A stretch of DNA of 64,000 nt. Origin: Orcinus orca. Lineage: Eukaryota; Chordata; Mammalia; Artiodactyla; Delphinidae. Shown here one piece after another: positions 44,870-56,422 of this stretch (position 1 is the stretch's first letter; the number at the start of each line of letters is the position of its first letter). The notes below the pieces were generated by a model. The model saw only the letters and a list, made by a program, of their open reading frames with translations, was not told the DNA's origin and did no database searches. Both the position numbers and the translations under genes were made by a program. The stretch covers positions 43,804,089 through 43,868,088 of the forward strand of contig NC_064565.1 of assembly GCF_937001465.1 (NCBI RefSeq). Reading direction: 5' to 3'.

Positions 44870-46360
44870 GATATTACTACCATGCATTCCACAGACCCCC
44901 TCAGGCCTCCCCAGTTGTCCTAACAGTGCTCTCCGTAGCCAGAGCATCCAAACCAGGATCATGTGCCATGTTTTGTTGTCATGCCTCTTTAGTCTCCTTC
45001 AGTCTAGAAGAATGTCCCAATGCCCCATTGGGAACAATTTTTAAGATCCCAGGGCAATAATTTTGCAGAATGTCCCTCAACCTGATGTTTTCATATGATT
45101 AGATTCAGGCCATGTGTTTTTGGCAGAGATGTAACAGAAGTGATGCTATGATCATTCTATTGCTTTCTAGCAGGTAGAATATGATTTTAATTTGTCCCAT
45201 TACTGGAGATGTTAACTCTGATCACTTGATTTCAGGTGGTGGTTGCCAAGTTTCTCCATTGTAACATTATTCTTTTTATATTTGAAATAATAAGCATTTT
45301 ATGGGGAGGTGCTTTGAAATTATGTAAACATTCCATTCTTATCAAACTTTCACCCTCTAGTAAAAGCATCCATTGGTGATTTTGGTTACCAAAGATGACT
45401 TTCCATTTCTCCTGTCATTTCTCCTATACTTGTTAACTGGCACTCCATCTCAGACAAAAGCTTTTTCCTCTCATTCATTTATTTATCCATGCATTTAAAT
45501 CTGGTTGAAGTCATGGATTCTCACTCTACTCAATGGATTTTAATCCATCGCTATCATTATTTATTTTGATGTCCAAATTATCTCAGATTTGGTCAGTGGG
45601 AGCCCCTTTGAGAGAGCTCCTGTGTCCTTTTGACATACCCTACTAATCTTTAAGCTGTTGTAAGTTCGCCTTGTTCTCTCCCTTCTCCAACCCTGGAATC
45701 AGATATTTCTCTTTCCCAAGAACCTTGGTTCCTTTCAGTGTTGAATTGTATTTAGAAACCAAGATCTAGGAACAAGATATGCCCTGTCAGTAGACAGAAT
45801 ATGGGATCATATGTATATGTTTACATGTGTATTCACAGCAAAACACCAACATTTTCATGTGTATCTCTCTCATCTATCTTTAAAACTTTAGTAACACTGA
45901 TACATCCAATTGTAATCCACCTCCAAAGGATGCATTTTACATTTCACCTTTCCAGCTACTTATATTTGTTCCTTTTTTCTTTGACAGTGACGAATCTGTT
46001 ACATTATTTTACATCTCTCTGAATGCAACTTAGACCTCTCACTGCTGTCCTTGATGCCATGTGCTGCCATGTAGATGTCCCTGTCAACATATGCAGCCTA
46101 GCTCTGGGGCTGCTATTACTGTGTTCCTCTCTCTGTGGATTCCTCTTCATTTCCACAACCTCTGACATCCTATCCTGGGCTACTGTTATGGTATCACCAT
46201 TGCCCTCCCAGAGGGAAAGTCCTTCTTGAACCCAGTTGGGATGCAATATTCTGTGCTGGGCTATTGTCATTTCTGCCACAGACATCCTCTTCATCCTAGT
46301 CAGGCTCCAGCATCCCACACAGGGCCAGGCCTCCCTCCCAGGCATGCACTCTTTTTTCCT
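44870..46360 (-). mobile_element. Old L1 3'UTR region (L1ME-like)
   Basis: Reverse-complement text of an old L1 3'UTR: TGTCCCTCAACCTGATG, GATTAGATTCAGGCCATG, CACTCTACTCAATGGATTTTAATCCATCGCTATCATTATTTATTTTGATG, TTTGGTCAGTGGGAGCCCC, CCAACCCTGGAATCAGATATTTCTC and TTTAGAAACCAAGATCTAGG in order. The fit is strong to about 45780 and weaker in the GC-richer part beyond. The 113-codon frame 46004-46345 (minus) lies in that weaker part and has no ORF-like domain. Confidence 0.7.
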
Positions 46361-46389
46361 GAATGATCATTCATGTTATTCTTTACTTT

Positions 46390-46495
46390 TTTTGATTAAC
46401 TTTTTATTGGAGTATAGTTGATCTACAATGTTGTGTTAGTTTCTGCTGTACAGCAAAGTGAATCAGTTATACATATATCCACTCTTTTTTAAAAG
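46390..46495 (-). mobile_element. L1 3' terminal fragment, cetartiodactyl type
   Basis: TTTTTATTGGAGTATAGTTG, CAATGTTGTGTTAGTTTCTG and CAGCAAAGTGAATCAGTTATAC are the reverse of the 3' end seen at 13.8, 53.6 and 56.8 kb. About 105 bp, extreme 5' truncation, no clear target duplication. Confidence 0.75.
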
Positions 46496-46499
46496 ACTC

Positions 46500-47255
46500 T
46501 TTTATAGACTTAACTTATTCAGGGAGGCAGGAAGGAAGGGAGATAAGGTGAAAGGAAGAGAAGAATTTTAAAGAATCAGGAAAGTGGGGACCCAAGAAAT
46601 CTTTAGGAAATTATTTTTACATTTTCTAATGGTACATTTTTGGGGAATTTCATTTTTTCTCCTCTTAATATCTTTGTTCAATTGTATTGTTTTACAACAG
46701 GCTTTCTATGTTTCACTGGAATGTATTGGGTCTTTTAATTTTTGGTGGCCTAGCATATTATTAGGGTTTTTTTGACATTCCCCATGTGAGTTTGAAAATA
46801 AAGCACATTTTCTGTTTTCACTGTAATAAAATTGATAAATATCTACGAGATTTTGTATATTCCTTAGGATATTCAGATTTTCTTCTTCCTTACAAAGACT
46901 TAAAAAATGTATCAAAATTTTATATAACAATTCTATTTCAATTTCTCCTTTACATTCAAAGAGTTTTATTTATATATTATAAAACAATATTATCTAGCAC
47001 GTGAAGATCTAAGAGAATTTTCCACAGTGATTAAGAGCACAGAGTAGGAGTCACGTTTACCTACTGTATTAAACTCTACACTTTCCCATCTGCAAAACTG
47101 AGATAATAATTTAAATTCCCACATGGGTTTGTCATTTGTATCCGACAGCTGTAAAGTTTTTGGAATAGTGTCTAGTTTCTAATACATGCTACTTATGTAT
47201 TTATTATAAAAATAAACATAAGTAATATGCTTTGGGGATTATATATTTCATAAAT
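46500..47255. other. Unassigned AT-rich sequence
   Basis: No family named with confidence; it may be more old L1. Confidence 0.35.
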
Positions 47256-47259
47256 ATAC

Positions 47260-48355
47260 CAAACCATCTTAATCATTATTGTCCTACTTAATACCTTTTG
47301 ATTTATACTTTATCTGATGTTAATCCTTCTATCCCTTTTGTTTTACTTTGCTTTTTTATTTTTTGCGGTACACGGGCCTCTCACTGTTGTGGCCTCTCCT
47401 GTTGCGGAGCACAGGCTCCAGACGCACAGGCTCAGCGGCCATGGCTCACAGGCCCAGCCACTCCACGGTTTATGGGATCTTCTCGGACCGGGGCACGAAC
47501 CCGTGTCCCCTGCATCAGCAGGCGGACTCTCAACCACTGCGCCACCAGGGAAGCCCTTTGCTTTGATTTTTATTTTTCCAATATGTTTTTTTTTAATATT
47601 TTAATTAAAAATTTTTTATTGATCATTTTTTCTCAGAACATTTAAATGGGTTTGTTTAATCATTTAAGAGTCTTTGACTTTAATATATGATTTGTATATA
47701 TCAATGCTTTATATTTATATCAAATATTTGGACTTCCTATTTTCATCATAATTTACATTTTCTGTTTTTATTCTCAGTCTCTTTACTATTTCAGTCTTTT
47801 GCTATATTTCACATGTTTTCTTGAAAGTGATACTACCTTCCCATTTCCCCAACACAACAATTTGAAAGTTCTATATTTCACTTTTATTAGTCTGATAATT
47901 ACTTTTAAAGCATTATAAATTGCTTAAAATTATATTTTTTATTTATCAGCTTTTGAAATCTTGCCTTCCCCATGAATTCCTTTAAAAATTTAATTTTTAT
48001 TTCTTCCTACTTTCTGTATATGTACCACCTCTGACTTCTGAATGATATACAATGAGCTTTCTGTTTTACTCTAATTGTTCTCATATTTACATTAGTTTGT
48101 GTTTTTAAAATTATAATATTTACAGTCTTTATAAATGTAGATAAACATGACAGCTATATATCTTTTTTTCTCTGTTGTTTGGATTATGTCTGCAAGTTGA
48201 TTTTTTAGGACAGATAAATGAGTAATATACTCCTTGGGCTCTTTCATATTTGAACATGTATATTTATTGCCTATGTATTTTACAATCAACTTATCTTAGT
48301 ATACAATCCTTGAGTCATCCACTTTACACTCAAAATATTATAGATATTGCTCTAT
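47260..48355 (-). mobile_element. Old L1-like segment (5' region), split by a SINE
   Basis: TTTGATTTATACTTTATCTGATGTTAATC at the left is the reverse of a familiar L1 segment. After the SINE at 47355-47556 the T-rich text to about 48355 continues in the same style. Subfamily and exact extent are uncertain. Confidence 0.5.
47355..47556 (-). mobile_element. CHR-2-like SINE
   Basis: TTTTGCGGTACACGGGCCTC through CGCCACCAGGGAAGCCC; the flanking octamer TTTGCTTT (47347-47354, 47557-47564) is a short target duplication. Slightly more diverged than other copies. The 64-115-codon frames are shadows. Confidence 0.93.
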
Positions 48356-49720
48356 TGTCTTCTTTTTTCCCCAGTATTTTTTAATGAACATTTTCAAACA
48401 TAGAGGGAAGTTGAAAGAATTTTACAGTGAACACCCAAATACTGACCAGTTAGATTCTATCATTAGCATTTTACCATGTTTGCTTTATCATATATCCATC
48501 CACCTATCCACCCCTGTATCCATTTCTTAATCCATTTTATTATTTGATGATTTTGAAATAAATTGAAGATATCAGTACATTCATCTGTCCAAATACTTCA
48601 CATGTAAATCACTAACTACATTTTGATATTTATTTATAATTTTTAAATGTGTAAATTACAGTCAATAAAATGCACTAATCTTAAATGTATGTTTTCAGTA
48701 TTTTGACAAATGGGTACCACTGTATAACCCAAATCCCTCTTTAGATGTAGAATATTATCCCCCACCCCAGAAAGTTCCCTGATGCCACTTCCAAGTCAAT
48801 CCCAGCCTCACTCTCTGAGGCAGTATTTTCCAGCTGCTTTTTTTCACATCAGTATAGATTTGGTCAATGTATTTTTTAATTTTAAAAAATAGAATTATGC
48901 ATTCAGTATTTTTTGTATAAGATTTTCTTCATTTGGCATGCTTTTAAGATTCAATCAGTTATTGCAGGTATCAATATATGCTTTAATTTGTATTTTTTTA
49001 GTTTGATTTTTGTTCTTTTTATTACTATTTAGTTGTAAGCGTTCTTTTTTAACTTGCATACTAGTTCTCCTTCTGTTTGTGTCTGTACACATATCTAGAT
49101 ATATCATGAATATTTTATACCAGTTAGTGTCTGCTTATTCCTTTCCTTACAGGTGTTTTTAAAAGCGTAAGAATAATTTGTCAACTATTTCTTTTATGGT
49201 ATTGCTTTCTCTGTGTCTTTAAGAAACGTTGGCCTATCTCCAAGTCAATAAGATATCCTCCTCTAAATGCTTAATGGTTTTTGATTTTACATTTAAGATA
49301 ATGATCCAACTTAAATATACTTCTGTATGTGGTATGAGGTAGAAGTCATATTTGCTTTTATCCCCTATGGATTTGAAGCTATTTCAGCACCATTTGTTGA
49401 AAAAAACCTTATTGAATTGCTTGGCACCTTTGTGAAAATGATGATATACGTGTGAATATATTTCTGTACTCTTTTCTGTTCCACTTACTTATTTGTCAGT
49501 CCTTTTATTTTTCTCTTTTAGTAAACCATATCTCATTGTCTTAATTTCTGAAGTTGTATAAGAAATCTTAATTCAGACAGAGCAAATATTTCAACTTCAT
49601 TCTTTTTCTAGAATGCTTTGGATATTCTAGGTTCTTTGACTTTCTGTATTCATTTCAGAATCAATCTGTTAATTTCTACAAAATATCTGAGACTTTATCT
49701 TTATTTAAAGTTAGATTTTA

Positions 49721-50047
49721 GGGCTTCCCTTGTGGCGCAGTGGTTAAGAATCCACCTGCCAATGCAGGGGACACCGGTTCGAGCCCTCGTCCAGGAAGAT
49801 CCCACATGCCACACAGCAACTAAGCCCGTGCGCCACAACTGAGCCTGTGCTCTAGAGCCCATGAGCCACAACTACTGAAGCCTGTGCGCCTAGACCCCAT
49901 GCTCCGCAACAAGAGAAGCCACCACAGTGAGAAGCCCGTGCACCTCAATGAAGAGTAGCCCCTGCTCCCCACAACTAGAGAAAGCCCGAGCGTAGTGACG
50001 AGGACGCAACGCAGCCAAAATAAATAAGTAAACTTATTTTTAAAAAA
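49721..50047 (+). mobile_element. CHR-1-like SINE (long form)
   Basis: About 325 bp: GGGCTTCCCTTGTGGCGCAG head, then a longer body with CCACAACTACTGAAGCCTGTG and ACGCAGCCAAAATAAATAAG before the tail. Target duplication TTAGATTTTA (49711-49720, 50048-50057) is perfect. Sits inside the old L1 in the opposite orientation. Confidence 0.93.
49733..49785 (+). promoter_or_regulatory. Internal RNA polymerase III promoter (A and B boxes)
   Basis: TGGCGCAGTGG at 49733-49743 fits the A box and GGTTCGAGCC at 49776-49785 is an exact B-box match; spacing is tRNA-like. Activity today is unknown. Confidence 0.7.
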
Positions 50048-50168
50048 TTAGATTTTAGTTTTAATTTAATTGAATCTATAGAATGATTTGACTGCAACAG
50101 TGAGTCCTCTAAACCATGAAAATGGTTTATCTCACAATTTATTTAGATCTCCTTTTACTTATCTTAGC

Positions 50169-50381
50169 TTTTTTTTTTTTTTTTTTTTTGCGGTACGCGG
50201 GTCTCTCACTGTTGTGGCCTCTCCCGTTGCGGAGCACAGGCTCCGGACGCGCAGGCTCAGCGGCCATGGCTCACGGGCCTAGCCGCTCCACGGCATGTGG
50301 GATCTTCCCAGACTGGGACACGAACCCGTGTCCCCTGCATCAGCAGGCGGACTCTCAACCACTGTGCCACCAGGGAAGCCC
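50169..50381 (-). mobile_element. CHR-2-like SINE
   Basis: A long T-run, GCGGTACGCGGGTCTCTCAC through GCCACCAGGGAAGCCC. Duplication TATCTTAGC (50160-50168, 50382-50390) is perfect. Second SINE in the same old L1, 120 bp from the CHR-1-like copy. The 135-codon frame across it is a shadow. Confidence 0.95.
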
Positions 50382-51160
50382 TATCTTAGCATTATTTTTT
50401 AATTTTCTAATCAGAAGTCTTGTACAATTTTTGTTAAATTTTTTCATATTTTTTATATTTTTGATGCTATGGAAATGGAATTTACTAATTTTTATTTTTC
50501 AATATATTGCCTCTACTACATAAAATTCAATTAACTTCTGTTACTAACTTTGAAACCTGAAATTTAAAAGAACTCATTATCAATTCTAGTATTTTTTTTT
50601 GTACATTCCTTAGGAAATTTCATATAAATTCATGTCATCTGAAAATAGAGGCAGTTTTTCTTCTTTCTTTTCAATCTGAATACTGCTTTTTGGTATGTTA
50701 GTTTGTTTTGCTTCTTTTCTTGCTTTATTGCAATAACTAAACCTCTAGTATCATATTGAATACAGGTGTGAGAGAGGGCATCCTTGCCCTGTTCTCAATC
50801 TTAGAGGAAAGCATTCTAGTTCACAATTAGTTATGATGTTAGCCTAATAATTGTTTCATAGATGTCTTTGTCAGACTGAGGAAGTTCCCTTCTAGTCCTG
50901 GTTTTAAGAGAATTCTTATCATGAATACATCTAAAATGCTGAAATGATGGTGTGATTTTTTTCAATCTTTAGTCTTTTCATATGGTAAGTTACATTGATT
51001 TATCAATGTTATCACATAAACTTCCTGGAGATAAACTCTACCCCATCATAATAAATTATCATTTTTGTATGTTGCTCACTTTAATTTGCTAATATTTACT
51101 AAATAATTTTTGCACTCATAGTCATGAGGGATATTGGCAGCAAATATATATATATATTTT

Positions 51161-51518
51161 CCAGGACATGGAACCAACCTAAATGTCCATTGACAGATGA
51201 ATGGATAAAGAAGATGTGGCACATATATACAATGGAATATTACTCAACCATTAAAAGAAATGAAATTGAGTTATTTGTAGTGAGGTGGATGGACCTAGAG
51301 TCTGTCATACAGAGTGAAGTAAGTCAGAAAGAGAAAAACAAATACTGTGTGCTAACACATATATATGGAATCTAAAAAAAAAAAAAAAGGTACTGATGAA
51401 CCTAGTTGAAGGGCAGGAGTAAAGAGGTAGACATAGAGAATGGACTTGAGGACACGGGGTGGGAGGGGGAAGCTGGGACAAAGTGAGAGTAGCATTGACA
51501 TATATACACTACCAAATA
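51161..51518 (+). mobile_element. Young L1 fragment lacking its 3' end
   Basis: Starts CCAGGACATGGAACCAACC, encodes the ORF2 tail to ...MLTHIYGI-like HIYGI and a TAA stop at 51373-51375, and then enters the 3'UTR. It stops at CACTACCAAAT with no AATAAA and no A tail. The host old L1 resumes directly. Usual L1 copies here are truncated at the 5' end only. CAAATAT-like text flanks both sides as a possible short duplication. Confidence 0.8.
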
Positions 51519-51904
51519 TTTTTTTTGGTACTGTTTCTATCAGGTTTTGATAGTAGGTTTATACTAGTCTCTATTTTCTTATAGGGTTTGCATAATGGTG
51601 GTGGTTTTCATTTATTAAATATTTAATTGACTTCACCAGTGGAATCATCTGTACCTAGAGTTTTATTTGTGGAAAGACTTTCTATAACAAATTAAGTATG
51701 CAGTTTCTTCAATAGATATAGGAGTATTTAAATTTTCTCCTTTATGTCAGTTCCAGAAAGTTGTATTTTACAAAGAATTATCTATATTATCTCAGTTTTA
51801 AAATTTGTTGCATTGGAATTCTCTAAGATTCTTGAATATTTAAATGGCTTTTTCACTACACTTGTGAAACTATTTTTAAATACATTTTCTGTCTGATTAT
51901 TTCT

Positions 51905-53150
51905 CTTCTCTCCCACTTCAATTCCATTTATGCTTTGCGTTTTGATATTACCCCCACAGGTTACTGAGGGATGGTTCATCTTTTAAAATTATTTCTTTTT
52001 ATTCATATTGGATCACTTCTATTAATCCATCTTCAGATTCACTGATTCTTTTCTCTTCCATCTCCATTCTGCTGTTAAAACCATCTTGTGAATTTTAAAT
52101 TTCAGATGGGGTATTTTTTATCTCTAGAATTTATATTATATATATTTCTATTTTTAATTGAAAATTCTTATCTCTGTATTCATCATGGGAATATTTTTCT
52201 TAATGGCTTCTTTTAAGTCCTTCTCTGCTAATTCTAGCATCTGGATAATTTTGGCATTATTCTTTTCTTTCTAGACTTATTAAAATTTTCCTGATCATTA
52301 TATGTTGAGTAATTTTGGATTATAGCCTGGACATTATGAATGTTTTGCTGTGAAGGCTTCGAGTTTCATAATATTCCTTCAGAGAGGGTATTTGGATTCA
52401 AGTAATCAAAGAGATACTGTTGTTGTGTTAGAAGGCTATTAACTTTATTCAACTTAAATTGAAACCACTATCTCTTGGGTGGCAGCTCACATCTCAGTTG
52501 GGCTGCTTTATGAATGCCCTATATATGCACAGATTGGATTCAGCCAGAAACTTGAGGAGAGTTTCTGTATAGAATTGGGAAAGCTTCATGCTAGTTCTGT
52601 TTTCCAATATTTCCCTTTCAATTTTGAGTGGTTTTCCTCTTATCTTTAAGACCAGGAAGACTGGATTTTCTACCACAGTTTTAGCATTCCCATGCAGTAC
52701 CTTCACTTTAAAGCTGGGAATCTTAGCTGCCCCAGAAGCAAAAGCCCAACTGCCTTGTATTCTGTCATTTAATGTTGATTAACAGAAGTTGGCAAATATT
52801 CTATATTTTTTCTATGCATCTAACTTCTATCTAGGTTTCTTAAGATTCTTTCTTTGAATTTGAAATTTGTCAAATTCATCAGTATATGTCTCAGTATTAT
52901 ATTTTTATTTTTCTGGATTATGATGAGCCATTTCAGTCTTTATTCATTTAGGAATGTTATCTTGTATTATATGTCTAAATATGTTTTTCTTTTTCACTAT
53001 TTCAGTTTTCTTCTCCAATCATGTCAATTATCTGTATGTTAATCTACTTTCCATTATAACACTGGTTTCATTATTGTTATTGTATTTTCTCTTTTTAGTT
53101 CTCTATCTTCATTTCAAGCTATTTTATAAAGGAAAATTGTGAATCTACAC
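51905..53150 (-). mobile_element. HAL1/L1 5'UTR-ORF1-like segments
   Basis: TCCTTCTCTGCTAATTCTAGCATCTGGATAATTTTGG, TGCTGTTAAAACCATCTTGTGAATTTTAAATTTCAG and CTGGACATTATGAATGTTTTG are reverse text of an old ORF1/5'UTR. From about 52840 a second ORF1-like stretch begins (AAGATTCTTTCTTTGAATTTG), similar to 10640-10900. The order suggests at least two fragments. Confidence 0.5.
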
Positions 53151-53154
53151 ATAT

Positions 53155-53525
53155 ATTATAATTTTCCCCAGAAATGGGACTTGTCAGTTTTCCCTAGAGC
53201 ATCCTACTTCTCATAGTTAGCAATTTAGGTATGATGAATATTCAAAATTTATTTCTTTATTTAACTGGACTACATTTATTATGGTTGGTTATTTTTAAAA
53301 TATCTTTCAATAAGTGCTCAAACCGTCATCTCCCACTTACCCACTTCACCAGAGGGTAAAGTAATGAACACTTCCTGTAGCCTTAAGTGATTATTCCTGA
53401 TTAATGCTTATATCATATTGATTTTGAAAGAAGTTGCTTCCTGTTATTCACTACCACATTTCCAACAGAGAATGATCTGTAAGCAAGTTGTTGGAAAAGT
53501 ATGTTCCTACAAAAACCTTCAACCT
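53155..53525. other. Unassigned sequence
   Basis: No gene or family recognised. Confidence 0.4.
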
Positions 53526-53529
53526 AAGG

Positions 53530-53690
53530 AGGGAGGGAGATGCAAGAGGGAAGAGATATGGGGATATATGTATATGTATAGCTGATTTACTTTGTTATAA
53601 AGCAGAAACTAACACACCATTGTAAAGCAATTATACTCCAATAAAGATGTTAAAAAGATAATAAAAAATAAAAAGTAAAAAAATAAGTTA
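53530..53690 (+). mobile_element. Young L1 3' end, strongly 5'-truncated
   Basis: GGGAGGGAGATGCAAGAGGG to CCAATAAAGATGTTAAAAAG plus an A-rich tail containing AATAAAAAATAAAAAG. It matches the 3' terminus of the L1 at 13.8 kb. Confidence 0.85.
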
Positions 53691-53694
53691 TAAG

Positions 53695-54655
53695 ATTATA
53701 TAGTAAAATTGTAGAAGTCTGGTTAATATACATTTTATATTTCTTAAGTTTTTAAAGTTGATTGAGAAAAAAGCATTTAAGCATGAAGTATATACAAAAC
53801 ATATCCTCAGAGGGCAATCATATAAATAAGATCACATATATGAATAATTTACTAGGATCAATTTAATGTCTTTTGTGGAAAAGGTGATTATCAAAATAAA
53901 TATTTTGCCTTGTTTAGATCGAAAAGGGAAAAATACTTTGGTGACAAAACATATTTATAAGCCATGTCAATAAATATGTTCATTTAAGTGTTTATATGCT
54001 GTGCTTTGCTTTGTTAAATGAATCATTTCAGATGACACATTTGGTTGCAATAATTGTTTCATACAGTTAAACAGATTTCAATTTACTTTTGTCTCCTTGT
54101 AGTAGAACTAAATAAGACTAGTAACTCATATTTTATCAGCCCAATTTTTTTAAATTTGAGCTTGCTTTTAAATCATACCTTAAGATTTCCCTTAAAAGAA
54201 AACTACTATACAGACAAACAAAACATGCTTCAAATACCTTCTTTTTATTTCAGTACATGTTGGGTACATATATTTTTTAACTAAGAAGAACATTTGCTCT
54301 GTATTTCAACAGCCTTTTCTGCTTCCCAGGCATACCATTTTAGAACTCACCATTGACTGGGCCTTCCATTCTAGACCAGTGTTTTCACAATGCTTTGTGA
54401 AATTTATCAGGCCAGTGTTTCATCTCTTCAGGGACCACAGGTGGGCTTTCCTCAAAAAAAATTTAAAATACATGCCCCAGTGCCCTAGACTTTATTTCTA
54501 TTTCTCTTTTATATTTTTAGAACACCCAGAGCCAGGAACACCAAATGTGCATGCATTCATTCATTCATTCTTTTATAATTATTGATATTAATATAATTGA
54601 TGATTAATAAATAAATAATAAATTGATGATTAATTTATAATTATATTGCTGATGG
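53695..54655. other. Unassigned AT-rich sequence
   Basis: Includes an (ATTC)n run near 54555 and imperfect copies of AATTGATGATTAAT near 54597-54635. No gene recognised. Confidence 0.4.
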
Positions 54656-54669
54656 GATAGAATTTAATT

Positions 54670-54993
54670 GTTTTTAATAAATTTATTTATTTTTGGCTGC
54701 GTTGGATCTTCGTTGCTGCACGCGGGCTTTCTCTAGTTGCGGCAAGTGGGGGCTACGCTTCACTGTGGTGCACAGGCTTCTCAACATGGTGGCTTCCCTT
54801 GTTGCGGAGCACGGACTCTAGGCGCACAGGCTTCAGTAGTTGTGGCTCACGGGCTCTAGAGTGCAGGCTCAGTAGTTGTGGCAGACGGGCTTAGCTGCTC
54901 CACAGCATGTGGAATCTTCCCAGACCAGGGCTCAAACCCATGTACCCTGCATTGGCAGGCGGATTCTTAACCACTGCATCACCAGGGAAGTCC
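54670..54993 (-). mobile_element. CHR-1-like SINE (long form)
   Basis: TTATTTATTTTTGGCTGCGTTGG at the left (reverse tail) through CATCACCAGGGAAGTCC. Perfect 12-bp target duplication TAGAATTTAATT (54658-54669, 54994-55005). More diverged than the CHR-2-like copies. Confidence 0.93.
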
Positions 54994-55330
54994 TAGAATT
55001 TAATTTTTAATGAACCTCTCTGGAAAGGTAGTCGAAATACATAATGTTGACTCTTATGTTAAAGTATATAGACTAACATATATTTATAGTATTCAAATTA
55101 CACATATAATTTTAATAATGGGGAAGGTAATTATATCTAATAAGTCATAAATATGTATAAATAAATCATGATAAATGTTATCTTGAGAAAAATCAATTTA
55201 AAAATTCTGAAATATGGCAAAACTTGTTTAGTGTACATCACTGAAGTATGGGCTTATAGGTGATGTTTCTTTTTTTTCTCCCTTTTAATTTTTTTTCTTT
55301 TTCCAAATTTCCTCTGTTTTGTATAAATTA

Positions 55331-55444
55331 TTTTTTTTATCATTTTTTAACAGCTTTATTGGAGTATAATTGCTTTACAATGTTGTGTTAGTTTCTGCTA
55401 TATAACAAAGTGAATCAGCTATATGTATACATCCCCATATCCCC
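55331..55444 (-). mobile_element. 114-bp L1 3' end with perfect target duplication
   Basis: Reverse of the L1 terminus (AGCTTTATTGGAGTATAATTGC, CAATGTTGTGTTAGTTTCTGC) ending at ATCCCC. TTGTATAAATTA is duplicated exactly at 55319-55330 and 55445-55456. Confidence 0.9.
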
Positions 55445-55449
55445 TTGTA

Positions 55450-56420
55450 TAAATTAATTTTATAATCAAATAATATTATTTAATAGATGATATCACTGCA
55501 ATTATCAGGAAAAATAGAAGATAAGTTACACATTTAATTATATCTTACATAAAGGAAGCTGTAAGTGCTTTTCAGGTAATGCAGAGTTTACTTGATTTAG
55601 CAAACTATTTATAAAGGTATAAAATCCAAATATTCACTTTTCCCGATCCCTTTGAAAGAAAAATTCCTCTTTTTGTAAACTTACCCATGTTAAAACTTAC
55701 TGAAGAACAAAAATAATTTCCGGTACTTACTTCTGATCAAATTCTGCAAATGTGCAAGCATATTTTCTGAAAGTAGAAAACATCTGAATCGTGAGTCATT
55801 TTTTTACAGAAATGGAATTAATTAATCCAAAGAATTTTTACAAAAATGTAATTGGCTTAATGGGTCAAATAAGAAATAATGAGATATTTTAAAAGAAGTA
55901 AATACAAGAAGATGGGGAGAGGTAGAGACAGAGGAGGAAAGTTTCTCTGCTTATTAGGACACTGAATGTATTACTAAAATAATGTCATGCAGAGTTTTAA
56001 AAATAGGTCATGATGCTTTCACCTTTTTAAAACTTATTAGGACATTAATTTGGATACAATACATTGACAGAAACAAAATAAAGTCAAATATTGACACAGA
56101 ACATAACATAATTGAATAAGTATTGATTTATTTACTATGGCAAATTTGAAATTTAGTTTTTCAATGTATTGTTAAAACCCATAGAGAGGGTGCATAGTAG
56201 CTCCACACTGCCTCATTAATATTTTGATATAGTCTGCTCACTTTTTAGATTTCTATTAAAGGTAAAGTTCCCAGTTATTAAATGAAAAGCTCTCATATTA
56301 TCATACAAACTTTTCAATTACTAACAATACCTCACCTCTTCCCTGTAAACTTTCTTCATTCTTTCCCCAAACATGAACCTACCCTGGACCAAAATATATT
56401 ATTTCCAAGATTAAGAACAC
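55450..56420. other. Unassigned AT-rich sequence
   Basis: No gene or repeat family recognised. Confidence 0.4.
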
Positions 56421-56422
56421 TA

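Larger units (their letters stand above)
48365..51900 (-). mobile_element. Long old L1 (L1M type), three nested insertions
   Basis: Runs from its 3'UTR (ATTTTCAAACATAGAGGGAAGTTGAAAGAATTTTACAGTGAAC at the left) through ORF2 in reverse: CACCATTTGTTGAAAAAA, GGATATTCTAGGTTCTTTGAC, GGCATCCTTGCCCTGTTCTCAATCTTAGAGG, CATTGATTTATCAATGTTATC, TTTGCTAATATTTACTAAATAATTTTTGCACTCATAG. The text resumes after each insertion (49721-50047, 50169-50381, 51161-51518), which proves nesting. All reading frames are broken. Confidence 0.8.

Noticed and set aside
46004..46345. 113-codon minus frame in GC-richer DNA
   Set aside because: It lies at the weak edge of an old L1 3'UTR-like block, overlaps plus-strand frames, and has no domain or start context.
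49733..49785. tRNA gene
   Set aside because: A and B boxes belong to the tRNA-derived head of a SINE; no cloverleaf with a proper acceptor stem is present.
51161..53690. 51161-51518 and 53530-53690 as two halves of one L1
   Set aside because: The host old L1 is continuous across the first piece, and about 100 bases of 3'UTR between the two pieces are missing, so two events are more likely.
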